Of a stretch of DNA of 49,902 bases, positions 35,099-42,586 are shown one piece after another. Source of the stretch: Lachnospiraceae bacterium (lineage in GTDB: Bacteria; Bacillota_A; Clostridia; Lachnospirales; Lachnospiraceae); contig JAQUUB010000027.1 of NCBI GenBank assembly GCA_028694115.1, positions 1 to 49,902 of the forward strand. Reading direction: 5' to 3'. A program made the position numbers and the translations under genes. Every line of letters starts with the position of its first letter. The stretch's first letter is position 1. The notes under the pieces were generated by a model, which made no database searches, was not told the DNA's origin, and worked only from the letters and a program-made list of their open reading frames with translations.

Positions 35099-36307
35099 AT
35101 GTCATTAAATAAAAAATCAGTAGATGATATTAATGTTGCAGGAAAAAGAGTGCTTTGCAGATGCGATTTTAATGTACCTTTAAAAGATGGTGCTATCACA
35201 GATATCAACCGTTTAACAGCAGCTCTTCCTACAATCAAAAAATTAATTGCAGATGGTGGAAAAGTAATTCTTTGCTCTCATTTAGGAAAACCTAAGGGAG
35301 AAGCAAAACCTGAATTAACATTAGCTCCAGTAGCTAAAAAATTATCTGAATTATTAGGACAGGAAGTTAAATTTGCAGCAGATCCAGAAGTAGTTGGACC
35401 TAATGCAAAAGCAGCAGTTGCAGCAATGAAAGATGGCGACGTTGTTTTATTAGAGAATACCCGTTACAGAATTGAAGAGACAAAAAATGGAGAAGCTTTC
35501 TCAAAAGAATTAGCATCTCTTTGTGATGTTTTTGTAAATGATGCTTTTGGTACTGCTCATAGAGCACACTGTTCAAACGTTGGTGTTGCAGAATTAGCTG
35601 ATACAGCTGTTGTTGGATACTTAATGCAGAAAGAAATTGATTTCTTAGGAAATGCAGTTGAAAATCCAGTAAGACCTTTTGTTGCAATCCTTGGTGGAGC
35701 AAAAGTTGCTGATAAATTGAACGTAATCTCAAACTTAATCGAGAAATGTGATACTCTTATCATCGGTGGTGGTATGGCTTACACATTCTTAAAAGCAAAA
35801 GGATATGAGATTGGAACGTCTTTAGTAGATAATGAAAAAATTGATTACTGTAAAGAGATGATGGAAAAGGCTGAGAAAGCAGGAAAGCAGCTTCTTCTTC
35901 CTGTTGATACAACTATTACAAAAGACTTCCCAAATCCTATTGATGCAGAGGTAGCTGTATCAGTTGTAGATTCCGATGCAATCCCAGCAGATATGATGGG
36001 ACTTGATATTGGAACAAAAACTGCAGATCTTTATGCAGAAGCAGTTAAATCTGCTAAGACTGTTGTATGGAATGGACCTATGGGTGTATTTGAAAATCCA
36101 ATCCTTGCAAAAGGAACGATTGCGGTAGCGAAAGCATTAGCAGAAACAGATGCAACAACCATCATTGGTGGTGGCGATTCAGCAGCAGCTGTTAACCAGT
36201 TGGGATTTGGCGATCAGATGTCTCACATTTCAACAGGTGGTGGAGCTTCTCTTGAATTTTTAGAAGGAAAAGAACTCCCAGGCGTTGCAGCTGCAAACGA
36301 CAAATAA
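35099..36307 (+). CDS. pgk: Phosphoglycerate kinase
   Basis: 402 residues. Substrate-binding [12 protein letters not shown] near the N-terminus, SHLGKPKGE, nucleotide loop region [14 protein letters not shown] and C-terminal [20 protein letters not shown]. Transfers phosphate from 1,3-bisphosphoglycerate to ADP. The start at 35099 has GGAGG at 35086-35090; the frame continues upstream to 35024 through the terminator flank but is not coding there. tpiA follows 26 bases later. Confidence 0.98.
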   Translation: MSLNKKSVDDINVAGKRVLCRCDFNVPLKDGAITDINRLTAALPTIKKLIADGGKVILCSHLGKPKGEAKPELTLAPVAKKLSELLGQEVKFAADPEVVGPNAKAAVAAMKDGDVVLLENTRYRIEETKNGEAFSKELASLCDVFVNDAFGTAHRAHCSNVGVAELADTAVVGYLMQKEIDFLGNAVENPVRPFVAILGGAKVADKLNVISNLIEKCDTLIIGGGMAYTFLKAKGYEIGTSLVDNEKIDYCKEMMEKAEKAGKQLLLPVDTTITKDFPNPIDAEVAVSVVDSDAIPADMMGLDIGTKTADLYAEAVKSAKTVVWNGPMGVFENPILAKGTIAVAKALAETDATTIIGGGDSAAAVNQLGFGDQMSHISTGGGASLEFLEGKELPGVAAANDK

Positions 36308-36333
36308 AATAGTAAAAACAGGAGGCCAAAATC

Positions 36334-37083
36334 ATGGCAAGAAAGAAAATTATCGCTGGTAACTGGAAAATGAACATGACTCCAAGCCAGGCAGTAGAAT
36401 TAATCAATACATTAAAACCTTTAGTAGCAACAGACGACGCAGATGTTGTTTTCTGTGTACCAGCTATTGATATTGTTCCAGCAATGGAAGCAGCAAAAGG
36501 ATCAAATATCCAGATTGGTGCTGAAAATATGTACTATGAAGAGAATGGTGCTTATACAGGCGAAATTTCACCAGAAATGTTAGTTGATGCTGGTGTAAAA
36601 TATGTTGTAATCGGACATTCAGAAAGAAGAGAATATTTTGCTGAAACAAATGAAACAGTTAATAAAAAAGTTTTAAAAGCTTTTGAACATAACATTACAC
36701 CTATCGTTTGCTGTGGAGAATCTTTAGAGCAAAGAGAACAGGGAATTACAATTGACTGGATTCGTCAGCAAATCAAAATTGCTTTCTTAAATGTAACTGC
36801 AGATCAGGCAAAAACAGCTGTAATCGCTTACGAACCAATCTGGGCAATCGGAACTGGAAAAACAGCTACAACGGAACAGGCTCAGGAAGTATGTGCTGCA
36901 ATCCGTGTTTGTATCGGTGAAATCTATGACGAAGCAACTGCACAGGCAATTCGTATTCAATACGGCGGATCTGTAAACGCAGCAACTGCACCTGAATTAT
37001 TCGTTCAGAATGATATTGATGGTGGATTAGTTGGTGGTGCAGCTCTTAAACCAGACTTTGGTAAAATTGTTAATTGGAAATAA
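36334..37083 (+). CDS. tpiA: Triosephosphate isomerase
   Basis: 249 residues, complete TIM barrel: GNWKMNM with the catalytic lysine, VIGHSERR with the histidine, [15 protein letters not shown] with the glutamate and loop 6, and YGGSVN plus GGLVGGAAL for phosphate binding. AGGAGG at 36321-36326. It ends the gap-pgk-tpiA unit. gpmI, normally next in related genomes, is 3.8 kb away. Confidence 0.98.
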   Translation: MARKKIIAGNWKMNMTPSQAVELINTLKPLVATDDADVVFCVPAIDIVPAMEAAKGSNIQIGAENMYYEENGAYTGEISPEMLVDAGVKYVVIGHSERREYFAETNETVNKKVLKAFEHNITPIVCCGESLEQREQGITIDWIRQQIKIAFLNVTADQAKTAVIAYEPIWAIGTGKTATTEQAQEVCAAIRVCIGEIYDEATAQAIRIQYGGSVNAATAPELFVQNDIDGGLVGGAALKPDFGKIVNWK

Positions 37084-37107
37084 AAGAATAGGTTGAAAAC
37101 ACCTTTT

Positions 37108-37154
37108 AAAAGAGGATTTCATTGTGGATGTTTGACAATGGAATCCTCTTTTTT
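37108..37154 (+). terminator. Terminator of tpiA
   Basis: A 16-pair stem, 37110-37125 against 37135-37150 with one G-U, nine-base loop, followed by a T-tract. A related copy lies at 37979. Confidence 0.92.
37110..37151 (+). repeat. Terminator repeat, left copy
   Basis: 42-bp sequence matching 37979-38020 at 36 of 42 positions by my count. The two copies flank the nucleotidyltransferase/HEPN module. The loop segment GTTTGAC is shared, so this is common ancestry rather than two independent hairpins. Confidence 0.75.
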
Positions 37155-37314
37155 AGTTAAGTTTTTTTCACAGCCCCTTTGTCTTTTGTATTGGAATTAT
37201 AAAAGAAAATTATATTTAAAAGGATAAATTGTTCTTCTAATGCAATTTAAAATGGGGTATAATAAATAAAAAACTATGATATGAGCATTTAAGATAATAG
37301 GAAGGAGTGAAAGT

Positions 37315-37644
37315 ATGTCTGAAAAAATAAGAAATGTATTAGAGCAGTATCAAGAAGAAGTTAGACAGATATATGGATCTCATCTAAAGAAAGTTGTTAT
37401 TTATGGTTCATATGCTAGAGGTGATCAAAAAGAGGATTCTGATATAGATCTAATGATTTTCACAGACTTAACAGATGAAGCAATATCGAAAAGTAGAAGA
37501 TCACTCAGTAATTGTACCTATGAATTTAATTGGAATAATCAAGTGGAAATCATGCCAATTGTAGTGAATGAAAAGCATTTTGATTATTGGAAGAAAGCAT
37601 ATGTTTTCTATATGAATATTGATAAGGAAGGAAAGGTATTATAG
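37315..37644 (+). CDS. MNT-type minimal nucleotidyltransferase (antitoxin candidate)
   Basis: 109 residues. The nucleotidyltransferase signature GSYARGDQKEDSDIDL (about 31-46) is intact, with both metal aspartates of DSDID. Such proteins pair with HEPN toxins; characterised MNT antitoxins (MntA type) add AMP to the HEPN partner. AAGGAG at 37302-37307 is a good ribosome site. The TAG stop shares its last base with the GTG that begins the HEPN remnant, the usual overlapping arrangement. Because the toxin is broken, the antitoxin may be a relic or may act on another HEPN protein. Confidence 0.85.
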   Translation: MSEKIRNVLEQYQEEVRQIYGSHLKKVVIYGSYARGDQKEDSDIDLMIFTDLTDEAISKSRRSLSNCTYEFNWNNQVEIMPIVVNEKHFDYWKKAYVFYMNIDKEGKVL

Positions 37645-37974
37645 TGCAAGAAATAGAACAGGGGAGCTTCCAATAATAGAGCATATTATTCTGCTTTTCA
37701 TGCTATTAGTGCCGTGTTGGCTCTTGAACCAATCGCCTTTAAGAAACACAAAGATGTAATTGCGTATTTTAATAAAAACTATGTTCATGAGAATAAGTTT
37801 CCATCAGAGATTGGAAGAAAGATTCATGAACTTGAAGAAATTAGACATGAAAGCGATTATAGTGATTTCTTTATAGCTAGTAAAGAAGATACTGTAGAAC
37901 AGGTGAAAACGGCACAAGAGTTACTTACACTGGTGGAAAAGTATATTCAAGAATTGGAATTGTGGAAGAAGTAA
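37644..37974 (+). pseudogene. Broken HEPN-domain toxin gene
   Basis: The HEPN core is readable from NNRAYYSAFHAISAVLALEP (frame of 37675) to ...IRHESDYSDFF and LELWKK. Upstream, a GTG at 37644 opens a second frame that reads VQEIEQGSF before hitting a stop, and in the core's own frame there is a TAG at 37654 with no start codon before residue motif AYYSAFHA. So a small deletion plus a frameshift has removed most of the N-terminal helix (usually about 30 residues). A product from ATG 37714 would have only 86 residues and lack the RAYYSAFH helix. Confidence 0.8.
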
Positions 37975-37978
37975 TTAT

Positions 37979-38020
37979 AAGAGGGTTTCATTGTGAAAGT
38001 TTGACGATGAAATCCTTTTA
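37979..38020 (+). repeat. Terminator repeat, right copy
   Basis: Related to 37110-37151 (36 of 42 positions). Most differences keep pairing in the stem, several through G-U pairs. Confidence 0.75.
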
Positions 38021-38027
38021 CTTTTCT
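37979..38027 (+). terminator. Terminator after the HEPN remnant
   Basis: The stem 37979-37994 / 38004-38019 pairs over all 16 positions if G-U is allowed, loop of nine, then TTTTACTTTTCT. Weaker than its left copy. Confidence 0.65.
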
Positions 38028-38091
38028 AAGAAAAAATTAGGTGTTATAATGGTCTTGGAAAATAGAGGTCGGATTAATTAGAGGGATACAT

Positions 38092-38868
38092 ATGAAGCTA
38101 TATGATATAACAAGGGAATTATTTCATACATCGGATAGCGATGAGGGAACCTATATAAATGCACCCAGACATTTCTACCAATTGGGTAAGGATGCTTCTC
38201 AAATACCAATAGAATGCTGCATTGGGGAATGCAAGGTTGTGCATAGTGAAGGCTCTATTGATAGAGATAGGATGAAAAGATTTCTAAGGGATGGAACAAA
38301 AAAGATATTATTTAAGGGTAGTTGCCATATGACTGAAGGAGCGGCAGAGGAGTTACTGAGATCAGAGGTTGAATTATTAGGGGTAGAAGGAAAATCCGTT
38401 CATTCCCTCTTATTAGATCAAGGGATTATTATGTTAGAGGGATTGCAGTTGTTAGACATCCAGGAAGGGAATTATTTTCTTTTTGCACCGCCGCTTAAAA
38501 GAGGAGATCTTGATGAATTACCAGTTAGGGCAGTTCTTTTGGACCAGTCAGAAACAATTTTGGGATATGAGGACAACCATATTTACAGAATTAAATTACA
38601 GGATATCTATTATTTTGAATCGGTTGATAATAAGGTGTTTCTCTACTGTAAGGATAAAGTATATGAGAGCAGATTAAAATTATATGAGGTCGAAAATCTC
38701 TGCAAGGAATATTTTCGGGCCTCCAAATCGATGGTGCTAAATATGGATGCAATTGATAGTGTGAATCCTACGATATCCGGAAGATTTTGCGCCGTGCTAT
38801 GTAATGGCGAGAAGGTAGAAATATCAAGGCAATATGTACCAATATTAAGAAATATGCTTGGAATCTAG
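38092..38868 (+). CDS. LytTR-family transcription regulator fused to a degenerate cyclase domain
   Basis: 258 residues. Residues 1-150 align with the cyclase/kynurenine-formamidase family (PF04199 type): MKLYDITRELF, APRHFYQLGKD, CIGECKVVHSEG, KKILFKGS, LLDQGIIMLEGLQL and PVRAVLLD. The metal motif HxGTHxD is replaced by DEGTYIN (17-23), and about 30 residues before it are missing; H104 and E116 remain. Residues 152-258 are a LytTR DNA-binding domain (DIYYFESVDNKVFLY, FRASKSMVLNMDAI). Ordinary LytTR/DUF3021 regulators are about 150 residues with a short N-terminus. A TATAAT (38045-38050) without a good -35 lies upstream, hinting at activated expression. A DUF3021-type gene follows. Confidence 0.85.
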   Translation: MKLYDITRELFHTSDSDEGTYINAPRHFYQLGKDASQIPIECCIGECKVVHSEGSIDRDRMKRFLRDGTKKILFKGSCHMTEGAAEELLRSEVELLGVEGKSVHSLLLDQGIIMLEGLQLLDIQEGNYFLFAPPLKRGDLDELPVRAVLLDQSETILGYEDNHIYRIKLQDIYYFESVDNKVFLYCKDKVYESRLKLYEVENLCKEYFRASKSMVLNMDAIDSVNPTISGRFCAVLCNGEKVEISRQYVPILRNMLGI

Positions 38869-38901
38869 AGACAAAATGTGTGAAGAAAGATGGAGATAAA
38901 C

Positions 38902-39348
38902 ATGGATTATTTGAAAAGATTTATAAGAAATTGCTTTAATATCCTTTCTTGTATTATTATTCTTATGGTAATTATGAAGCAATTTGTTGATCAGAGCCCG
39001 GTGGAATTAGATTACCTCTGGCTGATTATTTTGTTTTCTTTTTTAGGGAATTTACCAAGTGTATTATTAGAGTTTGTTAGAAATTCTTCCTATATAAAGA
39101 AGGGGAGAAATAGCGAAAAGAAATTATTAATAGTGCAAGGAATCCATTTCCTTTTAGTAGAAGTAACTGTAATAGGTGCTGCATTTGCTTTAGGAATTGT
39201 GCATTTTAAAATGCAGGGAATCGTCTTGTTTTTTGAGGTGGTAATTATTTATGGGATTGTATGTTTCCTGAACTTTTATGGAGACAAGAAGGCATCGGAT
39301 CAGATTAATCAGGAACTACAAAAGAGAAAGCACAAAGAGATGTATTAA
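38902..39348 (+). CDS. DUF3021-like membrane protein, partner of the LytTR regulator
   Basis: 148 residues with four membrane helices: NILSCIIILMVIMKQF, YLWLIILFSFLGNLPSVLL, LLVEVTVIGAAFALGIV and GIVLFFEVVIIYGIVCFL, and a basic C-terminal tail. Size, topology and position directly after a LytTR gene match the DUF3021 group. In streptococcal LytTR systems the co-encoded membrane protein inhibits the regulator; an equivalent role is inferred. The start at 38902 uses GGAG at 38892-38895; an ATG four codons earlier lacks a site. Confidence 0.8.
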   Translation: MDYLKRFIRNCFNILSCIIILMVIMKQFVDQSPVELDYLWLIILFSFLGNLPSVLLEFVRNSSYIKKGRNSEKKLLIVQGIHFLLVEVTVIGAAFALGIVHFKMQGIVLFFEVVIIYGIVCFLNFYGDKKASDQINQELQKRKHKEMY

Positions 39349-39360
39349 TCAAACAGAATT

Positions 39361-39395
39361 ACAACTTACCGTCTCTTAGATACCACTTACCGCTT
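39361..39395 (+). promoter_or_regulatory. Direct repeat with LytTR-like spacing, candidate operator
   Basis: Two 14-bp copies, 39361-39374 and 39382-39395, agree at 11 of 14 positions and share the core ACTTACCG (39364 and 39385), exactly 21 bp apart (two helical turns). LytTR proteins bind two half-sites of about 9 bp separated by about 12, and the ACCG portion fits the known half-site form. The second copy ends 6 bp before the -35 box of the hydrolase gene. Confidence 0.65.
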
Positions 39396-39401
39396 GAAAT
39401 A

Positions 39402-39430
39402 TAGACAGATAAATGCAAAAAAGCTATGAT
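39402..39430 (+). promoter_or_regulatory. Promoter of the hydrolase gene
   Basis: TAGACA (39402-39407), 17-bp spacer, TATGAT (39425-39430). Each box has one deviation from consensus, suitable for activator dependence. Confidence 0.6.
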
Positions 39431-39462
39431 AAATTCACTTTCAAAGAAAAAGGAGAATTATT

Positions 39463-40797
39463 ATGGCCACTATTTTATTAGCTTGTTTTATACTATGTGA
39501 AGTATTCTTTTGTATAGGTAGTATTTGGTTATTTCATAAAAGAGTAAGTGATATAAGAGGTTTTTTATCTATTTCTGAATTTATCATCTTTCAATTACTC
39601 ATTTTGTTTTCCATCGTTGTTTTTAGCTTTCGCTGGAAAATGGTCTTTTGTATACTACTAATCCGCTGTATCATTGCAATTGTACTATTTTTCAATAGGA
39701 AAAAAGAAATCAAAGATATCAAGATAGGAAAACAAATTGCGAAATGTATATTTCAAATTCTAATTGTGACATTTGCATTGCTTCCAGCTTTTTTATTTCC
39801 TCAATATAAACTTCCAGAAGTAACGGGAGAACATAAAATTGCAAGAGCTACTTATACTTATGAGGATGCGAACAGAGTAGAAACTTTTAATGATTCTTTA
39901 GAAAATCGAAAAATCACAATGGCATTCTGGTATCCAGCAGATGCAAAAGAAAATGAAAAGTTTCCATTAGTAATGTTTTCTCATGGGTCATTTGGAGTCA
40001 TTGCAAGTAACACCTCAACTTATATGGAACTGGCCAGCCATGGATATGTAGTTTGCTCGATTGATCATCCGTATCACACGATGGGAACGGTAGATGCAAG
40101 TGGTAAGTTCACAATGGTTGATTCTAATTTTATTAATGAAATTCTGGATATTAATAATGGGGTATATTCAGAAGAAGAAATTTATAAGCTGCAGAAAAAA
40201 TTTATGGATGTTCGTGTTCCAGATATGAATTTTGCAATTGATACCATTCTTTCAAAGAGTGAAGTATCGGATTCAGAACAGGTTTTTCAGTTAGTAGATC
40301 AAGAGCATATCGGATTATTCGGTCATTCGCTGGGTGGTGCAGAAAGCGCACAGGTAGCAAGAATAAGAGATGATATTGAAGGAGTAATCGACCTGGAAGG
40401 TACCATGATGGGAGAATATATTGATTTCAAAGATGGGAATTATGTATGTAACAAAGAGCCATATCCTGTGCCAATCTTAAATGTCTATACAGATACCGTG
40501 ATGGACCAGCTAGCACAGCTTCCTGATTATCAATTTATCAATCGAGTAGCATCATCAACAGCACCTGCATCATTTGAAGTATATTTGAAGGGTGCGAACC
40601 ACATGAACTTAACCGATTTGCCACTGTTTTCACCATTTTTAGTAGGTCTCATCAATCAGTCCACTGAAAATATGAATGCATCGACCACCCCTTCTGACCC
40701 TAGAACAGTGATCAAAACAATGAATAAAATCGTATTAAACTTTTTTGATTGTTACCTAAAAGGAGAAGGCGAATTTACCATGGCAGGGGAGTATTAA
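39463..40797 (+). CDS. Membrane-anchored alpha/beta hydrolase, PAF-acetylhydrolase-like
   Basis: 444 residues. Three or four N-terminal membrane helices (about 1-110) precede an exported-side or cytoplasmic alpha/beta-hydrolase domain. Oxyanion loop FSHGSFG, nucleophile elbow GLFGHSLGGAES, acid candidate in VIDLEGTM, and histidine in KGANHMNLTDLPLF. The closest shape is platelet-activating-factor acetylhydrolase/lipase-like enzymes that cleave short acyl esters. AAGGAG site at 39449-39454. Substrate unknown. Probably the regulated output of the adjacent LytTR system. Confidence 0.82.
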   Translation: MATILLACFILCEVFFCIGSIWLFHKRVSDIRGFLSISEFIIFQLLILFSIVVFSFRWKMVFCILLIRCIIAIVLFFNRKKEIKDIKIGKQIAKCIFQILIVTFALLPAFLFPQYKLPEVTGEHKIARATYTYEDANRVETFNDSLENRKITMAFWYPADAKENEKFPLVMFSHGSFGVIASNTSTYMELASHGYVVCSIDHPYHTMGTVDASGKFTMVDSNFINEILDINNGVYSEEEIYKLQKKFMDVRVPDMNFAIDTILSKSEVSDSEQVFQLVDQEHIGLFGHSLGGAESAQVARIRDDIEGVIDLEGTMMGEYIDFKDGNYVCNKEPYPVPILNVYTDTVMDQLAQLPDYQFINRVASSTAPASFEVYLKGANHMNLTDLPLFSPFLVGLINQSTENMNASTTPSDPRTVIKTMNKIVLNFFDCYLKGEGEFTMAGEY

Positions 40798-40886
40798 ATT
40801 TGGGTAGTGACAAAATTGCTTTGAAATGTTAAACTATTTTGGTGTTAATAGGTGTTGCAAAAGCATGAACCGGAATGGAGAAAACA

Positions 40887-42428
40887 ATGAGTAAGAAAAC
40901 TACAGTATTAATGATTCTTGATGGATATGGATTGAATGATAAACAGCAGGCAAATGCAGTATATGAAGCAAATACGCCTGTACTTGACGGATTAATGAAA
41001 GATTACCCTTTTGTAAAGGGTTATGCAAGCGGAATGGCAGTTGGACTTCCAGATGGACAAATGGGAAATTCAGAGGTTGGTCATTTGAATATGGGTGCTG
41101 GACGTATTGTATATCAGGAGCTTACAAGAATTACGAAAGAAATTAGTGATGGAACTTTTTTTGAGAATAAAGCGTTATTAGATGCAGTTTCAAACTGTAA
41201 GAAAAATAATTCAGCACTTCATATGTTTGGTTTATTATCAGATGGTGGTGTTCACAGCCACAATACCCACTTATATGGTTTATTAGAGCTTGCCAAAAGA
41301 AATGGTTTGGAAAAAGTATATGTTCACTGCTTCCTCGATGGACGTGATACACCTCCAGCATCAGGAAAAGGTTTTGCAGAGGACTTAGAAGCAGAAATGA
41401 AAAAAATAGGCGTTGGTGAAATTGCTTCGGTATGCGGCCGTTATTATGCCATGGATAGAGATAACAACTATGATAGAGTAAAGCTTGCTTATCAATCATT
41501 GACAAGCGGCATTGGAGAAACAGCAGTTAGTGGTCCTGCAGCGATTCAGGCTTCTTATGATAATGCTAAGACAGATGAATTCGTAATGCCTACTGTTGTA
41601 TTAAAGGATGGAAAACCTGTTGCTACGATTGCAGATAAAGACAGCGTAATCTTCTTTAACTTTAGACCAGATAGAGCAAGAGAAATCACAAGAGCATTTT
41701 GTGATGATGACTTCAAAGGATTTGATAGAAAGAGACTAGACCTTACCTTTGTATGCTTTTCAAACTATGATCCAACAATTCCAAATAAAGAGGTAGCTTT
41801 TGCAAAAGTTGCAATTACAAATACATTTGGTGAATATCTGGCTGCAAATGGAAAGACTCAGGCAAGAATAGCGGAAACTGAGAAATATGCCCATGTTACC
41901 TTCTTCTTTAATGGTGGAGTAGAGGAGCCTAATAAAGGTGAGGATAGAATTTTAGTTAATTCACCTAAGGAAGTTGCTACTTATGATTTGAAACCAGAAA
42001 TGAGTGCATATGAAGTCTGTGATAAATTATGTGAAGCAATTAAATCCGATAAATATGATGTGATTATTATCAATTTTGCAAATCCTGATATGGTAGGTCA
42101 TACTGGGGTTGAAGCAGCAGCAATTAAGGCAGTTGAAGCAGTTGATGAATGTGTAGGTAAGGCAGTAGAAGCATTGAAATCAGTAGATGGTACAATGTTT
42201 ATTTGTGCAGATCATGGAAATGCAGAGCAGTTATTAGATTATGAGACCGGAGATCCATTTACTGCTCATACAACAAATCCTGTTCCCTTTATCCTTGTTA
42301 ACTATGACGAAGCTTATACATTAAAAGAAGATGGATGTTTAGCTGATATTATCCCAACTTTATTAGAGGTTATGGGCATGGAGCAGCCAAAAGAGATGAC
42401 AGGTCATTCATTACTAATTAAAAAATAA
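40887..42428 (+). CDS. gpmI: 2,3-bisphosphoglycerate-independent phosphoglycerate mutase
   Basis: 513 residues, alkaline-phosphatase superfamily enzyme with two Mn ions. LMILDGYGL, the catalytic serine in GQMGNSEVGHLNMGAGR, HCFLDGRDTPP, FNFRPDRARE and ADHGNAEQLLD. Interconverts 3- and 2-phosphoglycerate. The start at 40887 has GGAG seven bases upstream; an ATG four codons earlier is less well placed. It is separated from gap-pgk-tpiA by an accessory block. Possible promoter TTGAAA at 40821 with a poor -10. Confidence 0.97.
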   Translation: MSKKTTVLMILDGYGLNDKQQANAVYEANTPVLDGLMKDYPFVKGYASGMAVGLPDGQMGNSEVGHLNMGAGRIVYQELTRITKEISDGTFFENKALLDAVSNCKKNNSALHMFGLLSDGGVHSHNTHLYGLLELAKRNGLEKVYVHCFLDGRDTPPASGKGFAEDLEAEMKKIGVGEIASVCGRYYAMDRDNNYDRVKLAYQSLTSGIGETAVSGPAAIQASYDNAKTDEFVMPTVVLKDGKPVATIADKDSVIFFNFRPDRAREITRAFCDDDFKGFDRKRLDLTFVCFSNYDPTIPNKEVAFAKVAITNTFGEYLAANGKTQARIAETEKYAHVTFFFNGGVEEPNKGEDRILVNSPKEVATYDLKPEMSAYEVCDKLCEAIKSDKYDVIIINFANPDMVGHTGVEAAAIKAVEAVDECVGKAVEALKSVDGTMFICADHGNAEQLLDYETGDPFTAHTTNPVPFILVNYDEAYTLKEDGCLADIIPTLLEVMGMEQPKEMTGHSLLIKK

Positions 42429-42447
42429 ATAGAATTAAGAACAATTA

Positions 42448-42485
42448 GGCGCTGACATTTTGTATATTGTCCGCGTCTTTTTTTG
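42448..42485 (+). terminator. Terminator of gpmI
   Basis: GGCGCTGACA (42448-42457) pairs with TGTCCGCGTC (42468-42477) with one mismatch and one G-U, followed by a run of eight T. Confidence 0.82.
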
Positions 42486-42523
42486 TACAAACAAACAAAA
42501 ATGTGTAAAAAATGGTAGAATTA

Positions 42524-42552
42524 TTGTAAACATTTACTAGATAGTATATAAT
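42524..42552 (+). promoter_or_regulatory. Promoter of the HD-GYP gene
   Basis: TTGTAA (42524-42529), 17-bp spacer, consensus TATAAT (42547-42552). Confidence 0.7.
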
Positions 42553-42586
42553 GCAGTTAGTAGTGTAATTATGCGGAGGTACCATA

